Source: Chelonoidis abingdonii (Eukaryota; Chordata; Testudines; Testudinidae). Taken from it: a DNA stretch of 64,000 nt. Made by a program: the position numbers and the translations under genes. The stretch is from NCBI RefSeq assembly GCF_003597395.2, contig NC_133776.1, positions 34,791,298 through 34,855,297 of the forward strand, written 5' to 3'. This document shows positions 32,241-45,830 of the stretch, piece after piece (positions within the stretch are counted from its first letter, which is position 1; every line of letters starts with the position of its first letter). The notes beneath the pieces are model-generated. The model was not told the origin of the DNA and made no database searches. It saw nothing but the letters and a program-made list of their open reading frames with translations.

Positions 32241-34854
32241 TGGGTTCAGAGGATTTATTTGAGTCTCAATTTTCAAAGTTCCTTTGTACTCAAGTGAAGT
32301 CTCAAATGCCCTGGCCTACATAGAAATAAACTTCCCTGCTGGGACAATGGAGAGAAGGCCACACTCATGAAGCTAAGATGTAAATAATCATTTCATTTTA
32401 TGGAGTTTTTTACTAAGTTTTCAGGGGGGGAAGGGAATACAATCCCTCTGCAGTGGAATAAGATGGGAGTTTAGCTTCTGATAGCCATACGACGAGGTTG
32501 ATCCTTGTTGTCTCCATGTTGCATGGAGCCATGTTGGCCTAACAGCTACAGCTAGGCCAAAGATGGCATGGCTGCCTGCAGAAGCTGTGCTTCCGCAATA
32601 TTCCTTGCATCTGTCTGCTCCCTGACCTTTTCTCTAAAGGTAGGTTCTGCAGCAGAGAGAAGCAGGGCAAATTAAAGGTTTCTACTGGGTTCTCTTTCAA
32701 GTTTGTTATATGACAGAATAAGAGATGAGCCTGTCTGTGCCCTCCCACCCTGTCCAGGACTTGGGCAGAGGCGTAGAAAGGGGGGAGATTAGGGCAAATG
32801 TTTAGCGAGCTTTCTTTTAGATTCAGCTGAGCAAATTGATCTGGAAATCACTGAGACACAACCAACACGGGATCCCACAATGCTGGATCGCTAAAGTTAC
32901 TTTTCAGAAGAACCTAATTTTAAGGCAACAGCAGTGCTGAAAAATCCTATTACACTTATTTATATGATGTCCATGGATAATTTACACTACATTAACTTGG
33001 CTTTTGGCTCATTAAGCTCCAGTAGCTTGCTTTTTAATCCATTGGCTAAGTCTCATTTTTAAAAGTTAATTAGTTCATTCAACTAGAACATATTTTGCAA
33101 AATAGTGCTGCTGGTATTGGGCTTTTTATTGCAGCAAATAGTATTGATCTTTAAAATACAACATGGAAGGCATAACGGAGATATTTAATCATATGGCTGT
33201 CACAATGCTATGTTTAAAAAAATAATTGTATGAACCCTTTAATAAGGTTTCTAAAATCTGTTCATGAATTGTATTTATATTATAGTTATGATGTTTTTGT
33301 GGTCAGAGAGTGTGATGTGTATGTGATGTACCTCTTATTTGTTTGTATAAATAGTAGAAGTTAGTTTGTACATGAGCAGGTTATTTTCAAAGGGGGCAAT
33401 CTGAGTGTGTAAGCTCCTTGGGCATTCTGGTCAAAATTTTCTAAAATGGGGGCCTAACATAAGGTTTGTAAATGTAGCACTTGAATAGGTCGGAATAAGG
33501 CCAGGGAGCAGTGTGCATATGATAGCAGTGGATGTGGGACAGAGCGCTGATTTGAGGTTCTGCCATTGGCTGCATGTAGAGCTGGCTCTAAGTGAATAGC
33601 CTCCAAAGAAAATAAATGAATAGCTGTGGGACATAACATAGATGATTTCTTTCAACCAGTTGGACATTTTATGTCTGAACTTTAAAAAAACAAACAACCC
33701 TCCCACCCCAATAACACTGTTTAATGTATCCAAGTCTTACTTATTCAAATATATTTTGTCAACTTTTCCCCTTTCCAGATTTAAACTTTCTAAACTTCAG
33801 TGCATAAACTCTAAATCCCTATTACCAGCTTTTAAAGAGATCATGGTAAATGGGTATTATTCTGCAGTCACAATACTATTACTTTCAAATACATCATCTT
33901 GGATTTCTGGCTCAAAAGAATAAAGGAGGAATTTAAGTAATTCGCAGCAAAACTACATCTGCTTCTTTGCTGATGAATGATTCCTTTTAGGAAAGGCACG
34001 TCTCCTGTTAATATAACAGCTGACTTTCATCTTAAATAAATGCGATAACTGAAAAGGATCAAAAATAGAAAAAAATGTGGATTTTTCCAGTAATATCCAG
34101 CAGCCAAAAGACCTAATTAAAAGAAATATCTGAAGAGGCATTCTGATCCAGATACCTTCACAGAAGAGAGAGTTGGGAGGCTAGATGTCTTTAGCAGGTG
34201 ACACAAAGATGGAGAATGAACTGGCTAATGAGGAAACAAAAACAGCATGGATTTATGACTGGTCGTGGTCAAAACTGCCATTATCAATATGTCCTTCAGG
34301 GTTTCTTTACTATATTAACCCCAGTAAGGAAACTCTATTTATTTTTTGTAAACCTTGCTCTATAGCATACCATAAAATTTTATCTTTTCCCTTTCCACTT
34401 AGTGATATGATATGTTTTATTCCGAAAAGGCCAAATCCAGAGATCCTTCGTCTTTTTTTTTTTTAACTCACTGACTTCCATGGGATTTTGTCTTAGTGAG
34501 GAGTGATTACCTTTTTTTTTTTCTATTTTCTTTTAAGGTATTTTATTATTTGGCTCTATTGGGGCAAATGGTATCCTATTATGAAGTTAAAAAAAACCCA
34601 GAAGGATAACATTTTAAGTGTTGTTGTTTGTTTGAATTCTGTGTGTGTTTGTGGGTTATTGTTGTTGTGGCAAGTCTCCCTGCATCTCACTACAACCTAT
34701 AGCTCCTTAACAAACTTTCCTGACCCTGTTTCCCATTGGAGGGAGCTCAAGAAAATGAATAGTTATTAACTAGGGGACTAATCCTGCAATCTGTTGACTT
34801 CAATGATAGAGAATGAAACATTCGTATAAGTGCTTTCAGGATCAGGGCCATAAA
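32241..34854. other. AT-rich DNA, no gene seen
   Basis: No recognisable gene or repeat. T-runs lie at 34451-34464 and 34512-34523. Frames up to 100 codons have no domain character. Confidence 0.45.
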
Positions 34855-35035
34855 TCTCACAACATGCCCTTGAGCGGTAGGAATTATTATCCCCATTCTA
34901 TAAGTGGGAAAACTGAAGCACAGAATGATAAAGTAACTTGTTCAAGATTATACAGCGGTAAAGCTGGAAACATAACGCAGATCTCCCTGTGACTGGTCCT
35001 GTACTTCCACTATGCTCCCTCCCGTTATGATAAGA
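34855..35035 (-). repeat. MIR/CORE-SINE-like relic, antisense
   Basis: The plus strand reads in the antisense order of a MIR-like SINE: GGAATTATTATCCCCATTCT, GTGGGAAAACTGAAGCACAG, AAGTAACTTGTTCAAG, TACAGCGGTAAAGCTGG, then AGATCTCCCTGTGACTGG. The match is clear in order though each block is worn. Confidence 0.65.
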
Positions 35036-35082
35036 TAAAATGGCATCCCTAATTAGACCGAGGTGTGTGTATGTGTCTTTTG

Positions 35083-35698
35083 TGATACAGCATGGGCAGA
35101 GGGCAGCAGGAGAGGGTTAGAAGGGAACCTTATTCCCTGTAAGGGGAAGAAAGTTTGCTATAGATTAACTACAGCATCTGATGCCAATTAGAGCACCTGA
35201 AGCCAGTTAGAGCACCTGCAATCAGTCACCTGATAAAACCCCCCTGCTTCAATCAGACAGTGTGGGAGTTGGAGCAGAGAGGATTGGTGTTGGAGCAGAG
35301 AACAGTATGAAGGAGTTGGAGCAGAGAACAGTTTGAAGGGAAGCAGAGGACAGTTTGGAGAAGTGCCGTTGTGGGCTAAGAAGTCCTAGACCCTAGGTAA
35401 GGGGCACCTCGCTTTGTGCAGAGGGAGGGCAGGAAGCCTCCCCACAAGCTGAAGGGCAGGAGAGGGAAGTAGCCCAGGGGAAGGAACCGTCAGTTCAAGT
35501 GGTTCACCACTGTCCTCAGGGCCCCTGGGCTGGGACCTGCAGTAGAGGGCGGGCCCAGGTCCCTCCCTCTCCACTCCCCTCCTCTAGGACACTAGTGGGG
35601 CAGTTAAGATTCTTATCCAGGGGCAAGAAATGGTGCCCTGAACCCGTGCCGCCCCCCAAAGAAGAGAAAGCGTGAGACCCATCATAATAGTACCGGCA
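35083..35698 (+). mobile_element. Probable solo LTR, about 616 bp
   Basis: The unit resembles a turtle LTR I recall, with CACCTGCAATCAGTCACC, then TGATAAAACC as a TATA-like box at 35231-35240, and later CAGGGGCAAGAAATGG. With ends TGATACAG and CCGGCA the flanking 5-mers are TTTTG and ATTTG (four of five match), so the edges are tentative. GGAGTTGGAGCAGAGA-type words repeat about three times at 35270-35360. Confidence 0.48.
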
Positions 35699-35703
35699 AT
35701 TTG

Positions 35704-38700
35704 CCACACTGTATATATATGGAGAGAGAGAAATAAAAGGTCTAAACACTTAGATACTGCACATCATCTTTATCAGTTTACAAAAAATGTGATGTAATCA
35801 AGGTCACACTGCTACCACTTTCTTGTACAGCCCATTTAAGAAACTTAGCATTCCACATTTGCATTATCTTTAGGCCACTGGAAGAAACACACTCAGCTGA
35901 TGCAAGTGATGTGAGATACTTTATTTCCATATTATTTCTACAGCATGGCAACATCCTCTTCACAAGCATCTTTGTACAATTCTGTTGAAAACCAGGGCCA
36001 GTGTTTCAGGAGAAGTTAGTGTCCTTTAGTGACACTGAGAACTGTTTCCAATTGCTGATAGATTTAATCTAATTCAAGAAGCTACAGTATGAATTAGACA
36101 GGTTTGATCTTCCCTAACTTGCATCTGCCTATCCTATGACTGGGATAGTGATGAGTGCTAAATTCTGGATATTATGGGCCTCAGAAGAACCGTGCCAAAA
36201 CTTTGTGGCAATAAAACAGCCTCCTTTTGATAGCCTACTCTAGGCAGGGTGATCTTAACCCTTGGTTTGCAGATATTCCCATGACTGCAAACATAGTATT
36301 GCACCAAGACTATTGCCAAAGAGGAATTGCTGAGATGACGAATCTTTAATATCATTGCCTAATCAATGCAAAGTTACAGTTAATATATAATTCTGGAGAG
36401 TAGAAGATGCCATCTAAAATTAGCATAGTTCTGGTGTGTGTGAAAATATTTCATATGAAACTTAAAAATACTTTCCTTTTCTATATTGTTACCAAACAAA
36501 GTTCCAGTGAGACAGCGAACCAATTTTAGTTAAAATAAAAAACTCTTAATTCATACCTGGAATCAAACTGAACCCAATCCTTTTTTGACATTCAGAAAAG
36601 TTAGTTACTGCTCCATTTTGTGAGGCCCTGCTATAGGGCTTGACCCTGTTGGGGACTGAATGCATCTTAGGAGATGCTAAGCACCCTCAAATCACATTGA
36701 AATCAACAAGAATTAAGGATTTCCAGCTCCTTGCAGGAGAAGCTCGGCATCCAGGATTGTCAAAGGCCACTGAAGTCTATAGGAATTTTGCCATTCATTT
36801 CAGTGGAACAGGACATTGTATTTATCCCTTCGTCTGTCTTCTACCCTGCACCCAGGATATACCCATATGAGTCTGGGCTCTCGGAGTAGGCCCAGCAGCC
36901 TGATACATCATACACTATTGTGGGGAAGGGAGCATGCGCCTTTTTTAGGGAGCCAGTTTGCACCCCTGCATGCTAACCTAACTGTCACTACATAATGTAC
37001 CCTGCATGAATCTGTAGTGTAACATCTCATTGCATGGCATTGTTTTGTTAATTAGTTTCTTATTTACTGTACAGAAAACAGACTTTACAGTCAATTTTAT
37101 CCCACAAATGTTACTTTTGTTCAACATGTGGAATGAAAATGTAGCATTTTGGAAACTAGTAAAGGATTGAAATTAAAATAAAAAGTCTGTCTATGAACAG
37201 GAGGCATTAACTGGTCTATAAGCAAGCAAGCAAGCACTTTGCCTGCAATTCAGAAAGGAGAGGAATACAGAGTACTTAGAAAAGAGAAGAAAAGGCATCT
37301 GGAGACAGTTTATAGATCATTTTCAGGATGGTATGAATGATGTAATATGTAACTATCTGACTCACTCACATCTGTGCTATCTGGTTAGAACTTTCCTTTT
37401 GACTTACTGTAGAAATGGCATTATAAACCTGGATACTTTCCCCCCACCCTTCCCTTTCATTTTATTTTTCCTTTTCTTTCTCTTTCTACCCACCCTTCTA
37501 TTTTGGGTGATTTTGAAGTTGATTGTGGGGGAGTTGGGAAGTTTGGGCAGGAATCACTAAATTGTACTGAAATAGTCTAGAATGCACTCTGCTTTGCTCT
37601 TTAAAAATGTAGGAGCCAGTTCTACCAACAAATGAGCACACACAGCCGACACTGATTTGAATAGGAGTCAGACAGGCATTTCTGAGGTTAGAGTTGGGCC
37701 CTGGGGAGTCCCCTCCATCAAGATGTTCTGAGGCTTTTGTGAGACATCACAACTCTTCTTTTAATCAAAGACCCAAATTGAAAGATCCTTGATTTCAGTG
37801 GGCATTCACCTAAGTAAGGTTTTAGCAAACAATGAGTAAAGGCATTGGGGCTGGTCAAAAGTGACTTAAGGCAAACGATCAAGGGTTATTAGCCAAGAAG
37901 GTCAGGAATGCAACTCCATACTGTGAGCATCCCTAAACCGCTGACCACTAGAAGCCAGGACTGGATGACACACAATAAAGTGCCCTATTTTGTATAATAT
38001 GAGTGAAGCATCTGGCATCATCCACTATCGCAAAACAGGCTATGGAGCTAGATGGATCATTTGACCAAGTATGGCTATTCCTGTGGTCTTACTTGGCTTC
38101 TTGCAGGGCAAAGCCTTTAATAAGACAACTGAAAGAAGGGCTTCGCATCAAAACACATGTATATGTGGTATGATAGTATAAACATATAATTACCACACTA
38201 CTGAATGCCTATGGATCTGCCAATTTAAAATATATTAAAACAATATAGCCCATACTGACAAAATAAAAACCAGCAATATCTGTCATCTGATAAGGTTATG
38301 GCTACCCCTCCCCCCCCAAAAAATCACTTACTCACTTCTCTGCCCAGAAGGAAAATTCTTCCCTTTTCCTTACAAGCCTTTTGCAGATGTTGCAGTCCCA
38401 AAACTACATCAGCTGTGTTTTTTGTAGGGGAATTTGAAATTTGGCCAGCAACAATAGTGTGGCCTCTACACTTTCCCAATAGTATTCAGAGGAGAGGCCT
38501 TGGACTCCATGCTTTTTTCATGGCTCCTGTGGCCTCTAATAGTGTTTGAAAATGATGTGGAGGACCTACAGGAGCTATTCCATGCCTGCATTATGTCCCG
38601 GTCAGAAACTGGATTGTGCCCTCCACAGCATGCATGCATGGTGCCTTGTCTTTATAACATTGCAGAGTATTTGCTCATTTCCTATGCAAATCATGGCCTG

Positions 38701-39724
38701 ACTTTTACACAGATAAAATTGTGTCATTGCCTTTGGTGCCTGCACACTCAGACCTCTTAGTTATTATGGAAATAAATGACAGAGAAAGAAGTATGTGTTA
38801 GGGCCCCAATCTAAATACAGCAGCATTGTAACTCTCATTTTAATTTCCTTTAGAAACATGAATATATATTGCCAACAAAAGATGTCAACAGATAACGCAA
38901 CATAGATTGTGTGCACTTCTTTGCCCATCAGTAGTGGTATTTGGGCTTATTATTCAGGATACATAATTATATTCCCACAGTCCCTGACTTCTGACTGAAT
39001 TTCTTTTAGCGGAGAAAAACTCCACCCTCAAGTGTTCTACCAACTGTTTCATCTTTCTCTTGCATCAAATCCTTTCTATACATGTGTTCAAAAGTTTCTG
39101 TACATTTTCTCAGCTACTTCCTTATCCTGCTAGCTCTTAAAGGAATGTAATGGTGCAGGGCTCTGGAAGCTTCAGTGACTGTTTGTGGTAATTGTTAGCT
39201 GATGGCGTGTTTTAATACACCAGACTGACTACCACTGGTGCTCAAGCTGATGATTAAAAGTACCAGGATTTGCCATCCCTATATAAGACCAAAGCAGTTT
39301 ACTACAGATGCATAACCTGGCAAATGTATTCCTCCCAGTGCCAATTCATCTTCCAATTGAAGTCAGTAGGAATGTTACCATTCAATTCAAAGGGAACAGG
39401 CTTGGATGGTAAGTTGCAGTGGAACTAAATGCTACTTAACATTTTAGTAGGGGGAGACCACGAGATTAGCAGTGATCATTGGAGAATAAAAGACAAGTTT
39501 GGAAAGCCTGTGCTGCTGGAAGGAAAATTCAATTTTGGCTTTTAGAGCGGAATAGTTATTATTTTGTCTCACTCCTCCCAAAATGCATACAGGAAACTAC
39601 AACCTGATAATAGCCAAGCACATGGCGAGGTGTGAAAGCAGCTCCTGATAGGCTAAGAATACTGCATGTCCTGTTAGTTTTGTTATGCCATCTTCACCGC
39701 TCTGACCTGCTTCTTTGGCTCATC
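35704..39724. other. AT-rich DNA, no gene seen
   Basis: A long stretch without recognisable exons. It contains an AAGC tetranucleotide run (37220-37236), a pyrimidine-rich tract (37439-37500), and parts of fold-back repeats near 36632-36740 (GGGCTTGACCCTGTTGG) and 39340-39420. Nothing else can be named. Confidence 0.45.
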
Positions 39725-39870
39725 CATCTGTTAGGTCTTCGCTTTTAGACTGGAGGCTCCTTGGAATAGGTGCTCTCATTTCCTGTATGTCTGTACAGTG
39801 CCTGACACAGTGGAACACCCAATCCAACTGGCCTTTAGGTGCTAATCAGTATAAATGTTACTAAATAATA
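39725..39870 (+). repeat. MIR-like SINE tail relic
   Basis: TGTACAGTGCCTGACACAG followed by ATGTTACTAAATAATAAT fits the terminal part of the MIR-like SINE at 51071-51402 (TTTGTACAATGCCTTGCA and TTACAAATAATA there). Confidence 0.5.
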
Positions 39871-39990
39871 ATGAAGGTCTGTTTAAAGATGGCAGCAGGA
39901 GATATAGGGAATAGTTCTGCAGTCATTTAAATCAGTAACATTTATTATTCAGTACTTTTCATTTGTGCACAGTAAATCTGTCTGTCTAGA

Positions 39991-40064
39991 GGGCATGATC
40001 CTGCTCTCACTGAAATCAATGTCAAAAGTCCCATGGACTTCAGGGGGAGCAAAATCAGGCCCTG
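39991..40064. repeat. Fold-back repeat
   Basis: GGGCATGATCCTGCTCTC at the left faces GGGGGAGCAAAATCAGGCCC at the right, with TGAAATCAATG and CATGGACTTCA in the inner arms. It is a relative of 18013-18085. Confidence 0.65.
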
Positions 40065-40409
40065 ATGGTCCTCCTTTGAGTAAAGCCCCATAATCATATA
40101 ATTGGCTACCTTCTTATAATCTCCTCAAACATCTAAAATAGTTCAACGCTGCTACCCTGTTTTCAGACAGTGATTCACATGTTGTTCAAGAACTGCCTTG
40201 TGGGTACCCTTGTAATAGTTCTTTAGAAAAATAAAGAATCATAGATACACTGCAGAGGCTCAGTCCTGCAGGATGATGAGCAACTCCTGGATGGGCTGAA
40301 TGTCCTCAGGGCCCATTGAAATGCTCAGCACTTCATATACGAGAAGTATTGTAGGTTGTACTTTCAAAGACAGCTGAGGGAGTTAGGCCCTCGATTCCCA
40401 TTAGGCACC

Positions 40410-40530
40410 ACTGTTTATGCCTTATTATTTAATGTTTATAGCACTCAAAGTCCTGATCAGGAATGGGTCTCCCCTGAGCTAGGCACTGGACAAAGGCAGA
40501 CACAGACCCTGTACCAAAGCACTTACAATT
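40410..40530 (-). repeat. MIR-like SINE tail relic, antisense
   Basis: TTATTATTTAATGTTTATAG, AGCTAGGCACTGGACAAAGG and ACCAAAGCACTTACAATTG follow the complement of the MIR-like SINE tail. Confidence 0.45.
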
Positions 40531-41579
40531 GTACTTTGTATTATGTTATGGAGGATGAATTAGGCCTAGATTTGAAAATTATGCATGACCTTTGATTACT
40601 CAGTCTGGTACATATATTCGTGGCATGAATGTATGCTATGACAAATATCTTAGTCATATAAGACAGGCCTTAGGATTTTCGAGTGAACCATCAGGATGAT
40701 TCCTTGGGCTCCCACAGTGACAATTTGAAGATCTGTGTCCATGGGCTAAATGTGCCCTAAAGTCAGTCCCAGACTTAGCAGACCCATGCATAGCGCATGA
40801 TTGTTAGGAAAAATTACCTGCAAGTCTAGCAATTGGGTTGCACTTTAGAGCTGTTTTTGCAATGAAAATCTCTAAAAAGCTTCGGCCCCCTTGTACATCC
40901 CTTTACTTTTGTGAGTGATGGATGAAAAGCAGAACTGGGCCCCTATAAGGGAACCGGAGATTAGCAGACATCTAGGAGATCTCAGTGCAACCCAATCAGT
41001 ACAGCCTGTGGCTCCTGCTAGCAGTTTGGAAGCTGCTTCCTTTTCTGTCCATTCTTTTCTACCTTGTCTGGCAAAGTGAAGCCAAGAACAACTGTGGCCA
41101 CACAGAGGGAATTCTAGTCTGTTGCAAGGCTGCCAGGCTCTGAAGTATTTTTCCAGGAATGGCATCTGTGTCTGCGGCTGCCACTTTGGCTGGTTTCTGA
41201 GAGTTTTTTATTTGAACTACTGAGGACTCACTGTGGAACTAATGTCTTTATTGGGAGCAAGATGCACACAGACAGTGGGGACTGATGAAAGGGAGAGTTT
41301 GATCTGGAATGATTTCAATGGCAATTTTTCTTACATTCATCCAGTTGGAGGAGGTCAGGGTATGTGGGAGGAGTTTCAGTTTTGTGTCAAAATGGATTGA
41401 ATGGTTGTGACATAGTGAGGGAACAATCCAGACCAGTGAGTAGCTGTGTCATCCTTGGCCTTTAACCTGGGGTGCCCTTTACACTGGTCTGCTCTTGTTG
41501 CCTCTACTCCTTGACTGCTCACAGCCAGCTTCCTGCATGTAAGTCGCTCCCAGCTATGTCTGTGAGTGGCACTGCAACC
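40531..41579. other. Unannotated DNA, no gene seen
   Basis: No recognisable exon or repeat. The minus-strand frame at 40872-41165 (97 codons) is not gene-like. Confidence 0.45.
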
Positions 41580-41850
41580 TGCCAGCCGGATTGGCGGGTA
41601 GTGTTTGATGTATCGGGGATTGATTTATCGCGTCTCATCCAGACGCGATAAATCAATCCCCGAATCAATGCCAGTACTCTACCTTGGCAGGAGGAGTAAG
41701 TGGAATCGAAGGGGAAGCCGTGGCGGTCGACTTGCCGCCATGAGGATGGCCAGGTAAGTTGAACTAAGATACTTTGACTTCAGTTAAGCAAATAGTGTAG
41801 CTGAAGTTGTGTATATTAGTTCGAATCCCCCCTGCTAGTGTAGCCCAGGC
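41580..41850 (+). mobile_element. Compound-hairpin non-autonomous element
   Basis: Three consecutive hairpins make up the element. The first is the perfect palindrome at 41614-41662. The second has arms TGGCGG and CCGCCA (41721-41726 and 41735-41740). The third spans 41758-41826, with GAACTAAGATACTTTGAC facing a worn complement ending TATTAGTTCGAAT. CpG is far commoner here than in the flanks. I recall similar units as a dispersed turtle repeat. No coding capacity is seen, and the transposon class is unknown. Confidence 0.65.
41614..41662. repeat. Perfect palindrome, 22-bp arms, 5-bp loop
   Basis: The left arm 41614-41635 (CGGGGATTGATTTATCGCG then TCT) is exactly complementary to the right arm 41641-41662; the loop is CATCC. 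There are no mismatches in 22 pairs. Confidence 0.97.
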
Positions 41851-42507
41851 ACACTCCCAGACCCAGATTTTCCGCAGAAATGTACGTGTTGTACTACCCA
41901 GCCCACTCTGGACAATACAAACTCATAAACAGTCCATTTTATTAATAGAAATGATATGCACAATCTTATTGCCCCAACAGGAGTTTCTCAAACACTTCAA
42001 TTTAAACACACTGGATTAGATGAAACAATAACACAGATTTATTAATTACAGTGAGAGAGATTTCAAGTGAACACAAGTAATGAGGCATAAAAGTCAGAAA
42101 TGGGTACAAGAAAAATAAAGATAAAATGCAGCTAATGCCTAATTTAACAAACTATGTTAAATTCAAAGCAATTTTTCTCACCACATGCTCTCAACAATTT
42201 GACTAGCCAACGTTCTTAGCCAGGATCCCTTCTGTTTAATGGCTGCTTCCTTTGTTCCTTCTGGTGCAGTGCAGTGATGGGCAGTGTGAGAGGAGGAGGA
42301 GGGGGTGGGAGGCCTGGGGTATTGAGACAATTGGATTCGATATAATTTGCAGCCATCTTATGCACTTAACCCCCATAAACTGGAAGTGAGGACACCACAG
42401 AGTCCGAAAATGTGGCCTTGGCTTAGGCAGACAAAATAAAAACAACTGCAGCTGTAGTATGTTACTAACAAGGACAGATTCATGAGAAAGGGGGAAATGT
42501 GAATAGC

Positions 42508-43007
42508 TGATCTTGAGTCTGGTGCCTGTGTTTGTTAGTTTCTTGCTAGAAGCTGCTTTGCTGATAAGTAGAAATTATGAGCAGTGTGTTTTTTTGTTTT
42601 GGTTTGGTTTTTTTGCTGTTGCTAGGGAAACCCCAGTCTATTAGAAGTTACTATGAGTACTTTGTTTTGAGTTACATATAAAAGCATTTAGTTAGTGTCT
42701 GCATTTTGGAGAATCTTGGAGAAATTTGAGAGGATTTTTACGACCTCGGAGACTGACACCTAACTCGCCTGTGGCTAAGAGAAAGGTTGGCAACCAGAAC
42801 TCTGCTACTGTCACCTCAGACTTCGGGTAACTATTTTTGGGGTGCTCTAATATTATTGCTATTTTAGCTGTGTGCTTTGTACTCAGTAAAAACAAGATTT
42901 TTTGAGTGAAAGCAGGCTTGTGTGTGCCAATCATTTATGAGACAGAGGTGCTCTGTCCCTCACTGTTTTGTTTCTGGACACCACCTAGAAAACAGAGATT
43001 AGTTGCA
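42508..43007 (+). mobile_element. Solo LTR, 500 bp, TSD ATAGC
   Basis: It starts TGATCTTGAG and ends TTAGTTGCA, with ATAGC on both sides (42503-42507 and 43008-43012). A TATA box, TATAAAAG, lies at 42677-42684, about 170 bp in. Later words TCAGTAAAAACAAG and GCCAATCATTTATGAGAC resemble the R-U5 part of endogenous retrovirus LTRs. No internal region flanks it. A 5-bp match found by eye could be chance, so the boundaries are moderately sure. Confidence 0.58.
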
Positions 43008-43012
43008 ATAGC

Positions 43013-45739
43013 TTTGGGTTCAGATAAACCCAGGTAATGTGGGGTGTCTGCCCCTTCTTTTTATAGTCCTCCTCTTTTGAGATGTATTTCTAGCAGGGAG
43101 CACGGTGCCGGGCAGACTGTGTGGATGGGAACCACATACTGCTTCTTTGCTAAGATGTAGGTTTTCTGCCCATGCCCCTTTTTTCTGCCAGCGAATAGCC
43201 ATTTAGCAGATAATGGTCCATTGACTTTGTTTAACCTGACTGAGGAGTCAGCTTGCCTTTTGTCCCTGAGGAACTGGTTTGGACACTCCCCAAACCTGGA
43301 ACTTGTTTTAATAACACCATACAGTGGAATCTTAGAACTTTACATGCAGTGTTGCTACATGTTTTACCAGGACAATAATGACCAGAAAATTATGAGTTTT
43401 CAAATGATAACTTGCAAAGCATATCTTATACAAAGGTTATTACAATATCATATAAGGGGAGAACACAAGGGTACAGTTTGTCAGAATGGCGATAAGCCTA
43501 ATTCAGTAAATTAGTATGAAGCCACTAGGTCCAGATCATTATAAAAAATAACTCAGTATTTAATAGTAACCTGGTTAAAATAACATAACAGTTCTTAGTG
43601 AAATAGAGAATTGTTGCATGATGTACATTCTATGATGTGAGTATATATGGGTCTTTATGATAAATTTAAATCAGAAGTCCACTTGAGCGATTAGAAAGTG
43701 CAGTAAGATACATGGAACACTCTCCCAATAACCTTACTGTGACATAAATCAGGCCATAAAAATAAATATTAGTGGAGATTAAAGTAAATGATGCTCCTCT
43801 CTGTGGATTAAATCCTGTTCATGCCTCTGAATCCCCCACTCTGCTTCAAACCCTTCCCGCCCCCCCCCCCAAATGATGTGGAACTGTCACTGTTCTATTG
43901 TGAAAGAAAGATTGGAAAGGCTATGAAGGAGGCTCCTACATTTGCAGCATGGGCATCAGCATTTTCTGTTTGCTAGTGCTGGCTTTGGGACAGAGTCGTC
44001 CACCAAATATCTATAGCAACTTTTCATGGCTCTTTCTGCCCAAACATACCCAATAGCTGCCATTATTAAAAGAGAGTCACCCTAAAGATTGTGAGGAGGT
44101 TAATGAAGTGATTTTGAGATACACCCAGAGATGAAAGGACTCGCATTATTTTGGTCAAATAATATTCTATGAACACATTATTTGGCAAACACCACCACTT
44201 TCCAGGAAATAATTTATGTGAGACATAATTAATTGTTGGTTAGCTCTGAAGCTCTTTGATTAATACTATCCACACCTCCCTTATTCAGCAAATACCAGCA
44301 ATACTCATCAAATAAATTATGCACTGGATATTTTGGCTGCTTTTGACCATTTTACTCCTTTTACACAGAGTCTCCCTCCACCATGCCCCATTCTGCAGAA
44401 CTGGAGCCCATCTGATTCAACCCTCTGTTTATGTTTTGATTGCTATCTTCACATGGGAAAGGACTAGAATCAAATTTCATTTTGTTTTGAAGGGTATATA
44501 TTCTCATTTACATTTCCAGAGCAGGAGGCTCTGCAGAAGCCAAAGACTGGTTTAATGGTCTCCTGTGTAGAGACTAGCAGGGGTATGAGGTTGGGGAAAC
44601 CCAAGAGATCAACAGATCGAAACTCCTTGGCATGAGAAGGACTGGAATCCATCAATAGAGAATTCCACACCACAGGTCACCCTTCCCCACCTCCTGAGAA
44701 ATCCCCCATACAAAACCGATTTCCTCTGACTTAGGGCTTGGGTCTAGAATTTAGTCTAGAGAGCTGATATAAGGTATAAATCCATTACTATAGAGCAAAA
44801 ACGGATGATACCAGAACTGGAAGTGACTTTGTTTTAAGTATGTTTAAATGTTAATGAAATAATGTAGACAAGACCAATTAATACAATGAAAATATTTTCA
44901 GTGACTAGTCCAAAACTGGGCATTTCATATTTTTCACAGTCTGTGTGACAATAAGACCTGGAATAGTGTGTTAAACTTTTATCATTTTTTCAAAATCTGC
45001 TATTTTGGAAAAAAACTATGCAGTCTATGAAAGTCTTGTAGAGTTTCAGAAGGGTTCATCTTGTTTAAATTATCTAATGTTAATACCATCTTTCTACAGC
45101 AGCATGGTCCCTTATTAAGACCAAAAAACAGTTTGGCTTTCAGAAAATATCCTCTGGCTGGTGAGTCAGGAGGAAGTAAATTATCAACATGCTTCAAGAG
45201 ACATTAGGGTTAGTCACATCACTGCAAATTCTTTTGATATTTACTTCAACTGTATTGATTATAGTGAATTAATGGTTACATTTTGATGTAACCGTCACCA
45301 TGCCCCTCCCTCATACAGTTTAACTGTAATTCAGAATTAAATTCACAGGGGTCTGTCTCATTAAAAGCAATTTTTTTTAGACTATAGACTCAAATAAATG
45401 ACTTTAAAACTTCCTGTAGTAAGTGATTATGCAATGGTACTATAAAGACAGTCTGCTCTGGGTATGTTGCAATAGACTGCTCTGGATGTGTTATGCACAG
45501 TTAACTTGCCATGTTGTATTAGCTATGTTTCCTCTGACAACCTGCTCTTTCATTTAGACAAGAGCTAAAGCAGACTTTTCAAGTCAGAACACAGCAGAAA
45601 TGTGCAATTTTCTTATTATCCATTATCCACATCATTCTGTGCATGCCTCATAATATGTAAGGACGTTAGGGACCAAAACATAGCCCAGAACTAGATTAAT
45701 CTAATTTAGATACTTGGAGGTTGAGTCAACAAGGTAATT
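43013..45739. other. AT-rich DNA, no gene seen
   Basis: No gene or nameable repeat. There is a run of 11 Cs at 43860-43870. Confidence 0.45.
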
Positions 45740-45830
45740 AAGCATATACCTAATTTTAAGCATGCGACTAATCTCACTAAAGTCAACGGACCTGTTTGTG
45801 TGCTTAAAATTAGGCATGATCTTAAGGAAC
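45740..45830. repeat. Fold-back repeat
   Basis: CCTAATTTTAAGCATGCG at the left faces GTGTGCTTAAAATTAGGCA at the right, around an ACTAAAGTCAACGG centre. The perfect core is 12 bases of each arm. Confidence 0.75.
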
